This document shows positions 5,929 to 7,082 of a stretch of 7,082 nucleotides of DNA, piece by piece (the first letter of the stretch is position 1; each line of letters starts with the position of its first letter). The notes under the pieces are model-generated. The model ran no database searches and had not been told where the DNA came from. It saw only the letters and a list, made by a program, of their open reading frames with translations. The position numbers and the translations under genes are program-made. Source of the stretch: JAQGMO01 sp050954505 (GTDB lineage: Bacteria; Pseudomonadota; Gammaproteobacteria; Burkholderiales; Burkholderiaceae_D); contig JBPBPY010000295.1 in NCBI GenBank assembly GCA_050954505.1, positions 1 through 7,082 of the forward strand. Direction: 5' to 3'.

Positions 5929-7082
5929 ATGGATCCATCCTTACAACAGTTCAGGGAACGTGTCATTGCCACTGCCGATGGCGAGGCGCTGCGTTTGCGC
6001 GACAACAGCAGCACCGAATGGCAGGTGCTGCAGAATTTCCGCGAAACCGTGCTTTCTGCTTCGGCCGAACGCCGGCCAGTGCGCCTGCGCGGCAGCGGCA
6101 GCAAGGACTGGTATGGCCAGGCAGTGCATGGCGAACTGATCGATACCGCCGACTATGCCGGCATTGTCGAGTATGAACCGACCGAGCTGGTGATCACCGC
6201 GCGCTGCGGCACACCGCTTGCCGAAATCGAAGCCGCGCTGGCCGAGCAGCGCCAGATGCTGGCCTTCGAGCCGCCCTGGTTCGGTCCCAACGCCACCGTT
6301 GGCGGCATGGTCTCGGCCGGGCTGGCCGGTCCGCGCCGCCAGGCCGTGGGCAGCGTGCGCGACTTCGTGCTGGGTGCCGACCTGATGGATGGCCGCGGCG
6401 ATGTGCTGCATTTTGGCGGCCGCGTCATGAAGAACGTCGCCGGCTATGATGTCTCGCGCCTGCTGGCCGGCGCCATGGGGTCGCTGGGCATCGTGCTGGA
6501 AGTTTCATTGAAGGTGCTGCCGCTGCCGCTGGCTGAAACCACGCTGCGCTTTGAATTCCGCCAGGCCGATGCCATCGTCAAGCTCAATGAATGGGCCGGC
6601 CTGCCGCTGCCGATTACCGCCAGTGCCTGGCATGATGGCGTGCTGATGCTGCGCCTGTCCGGCGCTGCACCGGCGCTGGCCGCTGCCCAGCAGCGTATCG
6701 GCGGCGAAACCGTCGAGCAGGGCGACCGTTTCTGGATTGCCTTGCGCGAACAGAGCAATGAATTTTTCCGCGCCGCCCAGCCCGCTCCGGCGGGGCCGGG
6801 TCTGAGCCTGTGGCGCCTGTCGCTGCCGCCGCTGACCAAGCCGGTGCTGCCCGGTTTGCCAACCTTGATCGAATGGGGCGGCGCGCAGCGCTGGGTGCTT
6901 GGCGAAGCCAGCGCAGCGATGCTTTCGGACCAGCACGGCAATCCTGCCGGGCAAGACGGTGCCGCCGAAGCGCAGGCGGTGCAGATCCGTGCAGCCGCTG
7001 CCGCCGCCGGCGGCCATGCCACCCTGTTTCGCGGCGGCGACAAACGGCTGGGCGTGTTCCAGCCGCTGGCGCCAGCCGTGGC
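5929..7082 (+). CDS. glcE: Glycolate oxidase, FAD-binding subunit GlcE, C-terminus outside window
   Basis: The second FAD-binding-fold subunit of glycolate oxidase; 384 codons are present and roughly 30-40 residues are missing at the right edge. Recognisable blocks shared with E. coli GlcE (350 residues) are PTELVITARCGTPLAEIEAAL (84-104), FEPPWFGPNATVGGMV (113-128), AGLAGPRR (130-137), GSVRDFVLG (141-149), FGGRVMKNVAGYDVSRL (162-178) and AGGHATLFRGGD near the end. The start ATG has a strong ribosome site (AAAGGGAG, 5917-5924). The protein is longer than the family norm for two reasons. Residues 5-31 look like a diverged second copy of 34-61, which is the usual N-terminus leading into RLRGSGSKDWYG. 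A Gly/Ala/Asp/Gln-rich insertion also lies before AAAAAGGHATLF. A GTG at 6025 would give a family-length start but has no ribosome site. glcF is expected next. Confidence 0.95.
   Translation, partial: MDPSLQQFRERVIATADGEALRLRDNSSTEWQVLQNFRETVLSASAERRPVRLRGSGSKDWYGQAVHGELIDTADYAGIVEYEPTELVITARCGTPLAEIEAALAEQRQMLAFEPPWFGPNATVGGMVSAGLAGPRRQAVGSVRDFVLGADLMDGRGDVLHFGGRVMKNVAGYDVSRLLAGAMGSLGIVLEVSLKVLPLPLAETTLRFEFRQADAIVKLNEWAGLPLPITASAWHDGVLMLRLSGAAPALAAAQQRIGGETVEQGDRFWIALREQSNEFFRAAQPAPAGPGLSLWRLSLPPLTKPVLPGLPTLIEWGGAQRWVLGEASAAMLSDQHGNPAGQDGAAEAQAVQIRAAAAAAGGHATLFRGGDKRLGVFQPLAPAV

Noticed and set aside
5171..5938. Minus-strand ORF with A-A-T-E/D repeats through the glcD-glcE array
   Set aside because: It continues antisense into glcD and has no ribosome site at its candidate starts; the four-residue periodicity is imposed by the 12-base DNA repeat.
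5841..6176. Short ORF opening MYFPLCVWLGLFLPAC, resembling a lipoprotein signal with a lipobox
   Set aside because: Its body overlaps glcE in another frame and reads as shadow sequence; it has no ribosome site. The hydrophobic start comes from T-rich spacer DNA.

Overview
The window looks like ordinary chromosome from a GC-rich betaproteobacterium. Codon choice, the GlcD/GlcE sequences and the small uncharacterised protein suggest Oxalobacteraceae (Herbaspirillum/Collimonas/Herminiimonas-like); this assignment is inference from sequence style, not a database match. No RNA genes, insertion sequences, CRISPR arrays or phage genes were found.

Layout. The left part (1-2923) is read on the minus strand. 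In transcription order it holds a PduO-type cob(I)alamin adenosyltransferase (2923-2366), a 12-helix MFS transporter (2257-845), and a PhzF-family enzyme that runs off the left edge (601-1). The MFS gene follows the adenosyltransferase after 108 bases with no visible terminator, so co-transcription is possible. PhzF follows after 243 bases that hold a possible regulatory site, so it may have its own promoter. A 488-base divergent spacer (2924-3411) with AT-rich tracts separates this block from the plus-strand block.

The plus-strand block holds a 139-residue protein of unknown function (3412-3831), a spacer with a perfect 14-bp hairpin, and then glcD (4059-5618) and glcE (5929 to the right edge). 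GlcD and GlcE are the two FAD-binding-fold subunits of glycolate oxidase, which converts glycolate to glyoxylate. The iron-sulfur subunit glcF would be expected just beyond the right edge. The genes on the two strands have no evident shared pathway.

The most unusual feature is repetitive DNA with a strict 12-base period in two places. One array lies inside the MFS gene, where it encodes a four-residue Ser/Ala repeat in the central cytoplasmic loop. The other fills much of an unusually long 310-base gap between glcD and glcE, genes that normally sit close together. The two arrays share a TCAG(C/T)TGCT core. GlcE also carries an apparent duplication of its N-terminal 27 or so residues. No complete novel defence, mobile or biosynthetic system is visible.
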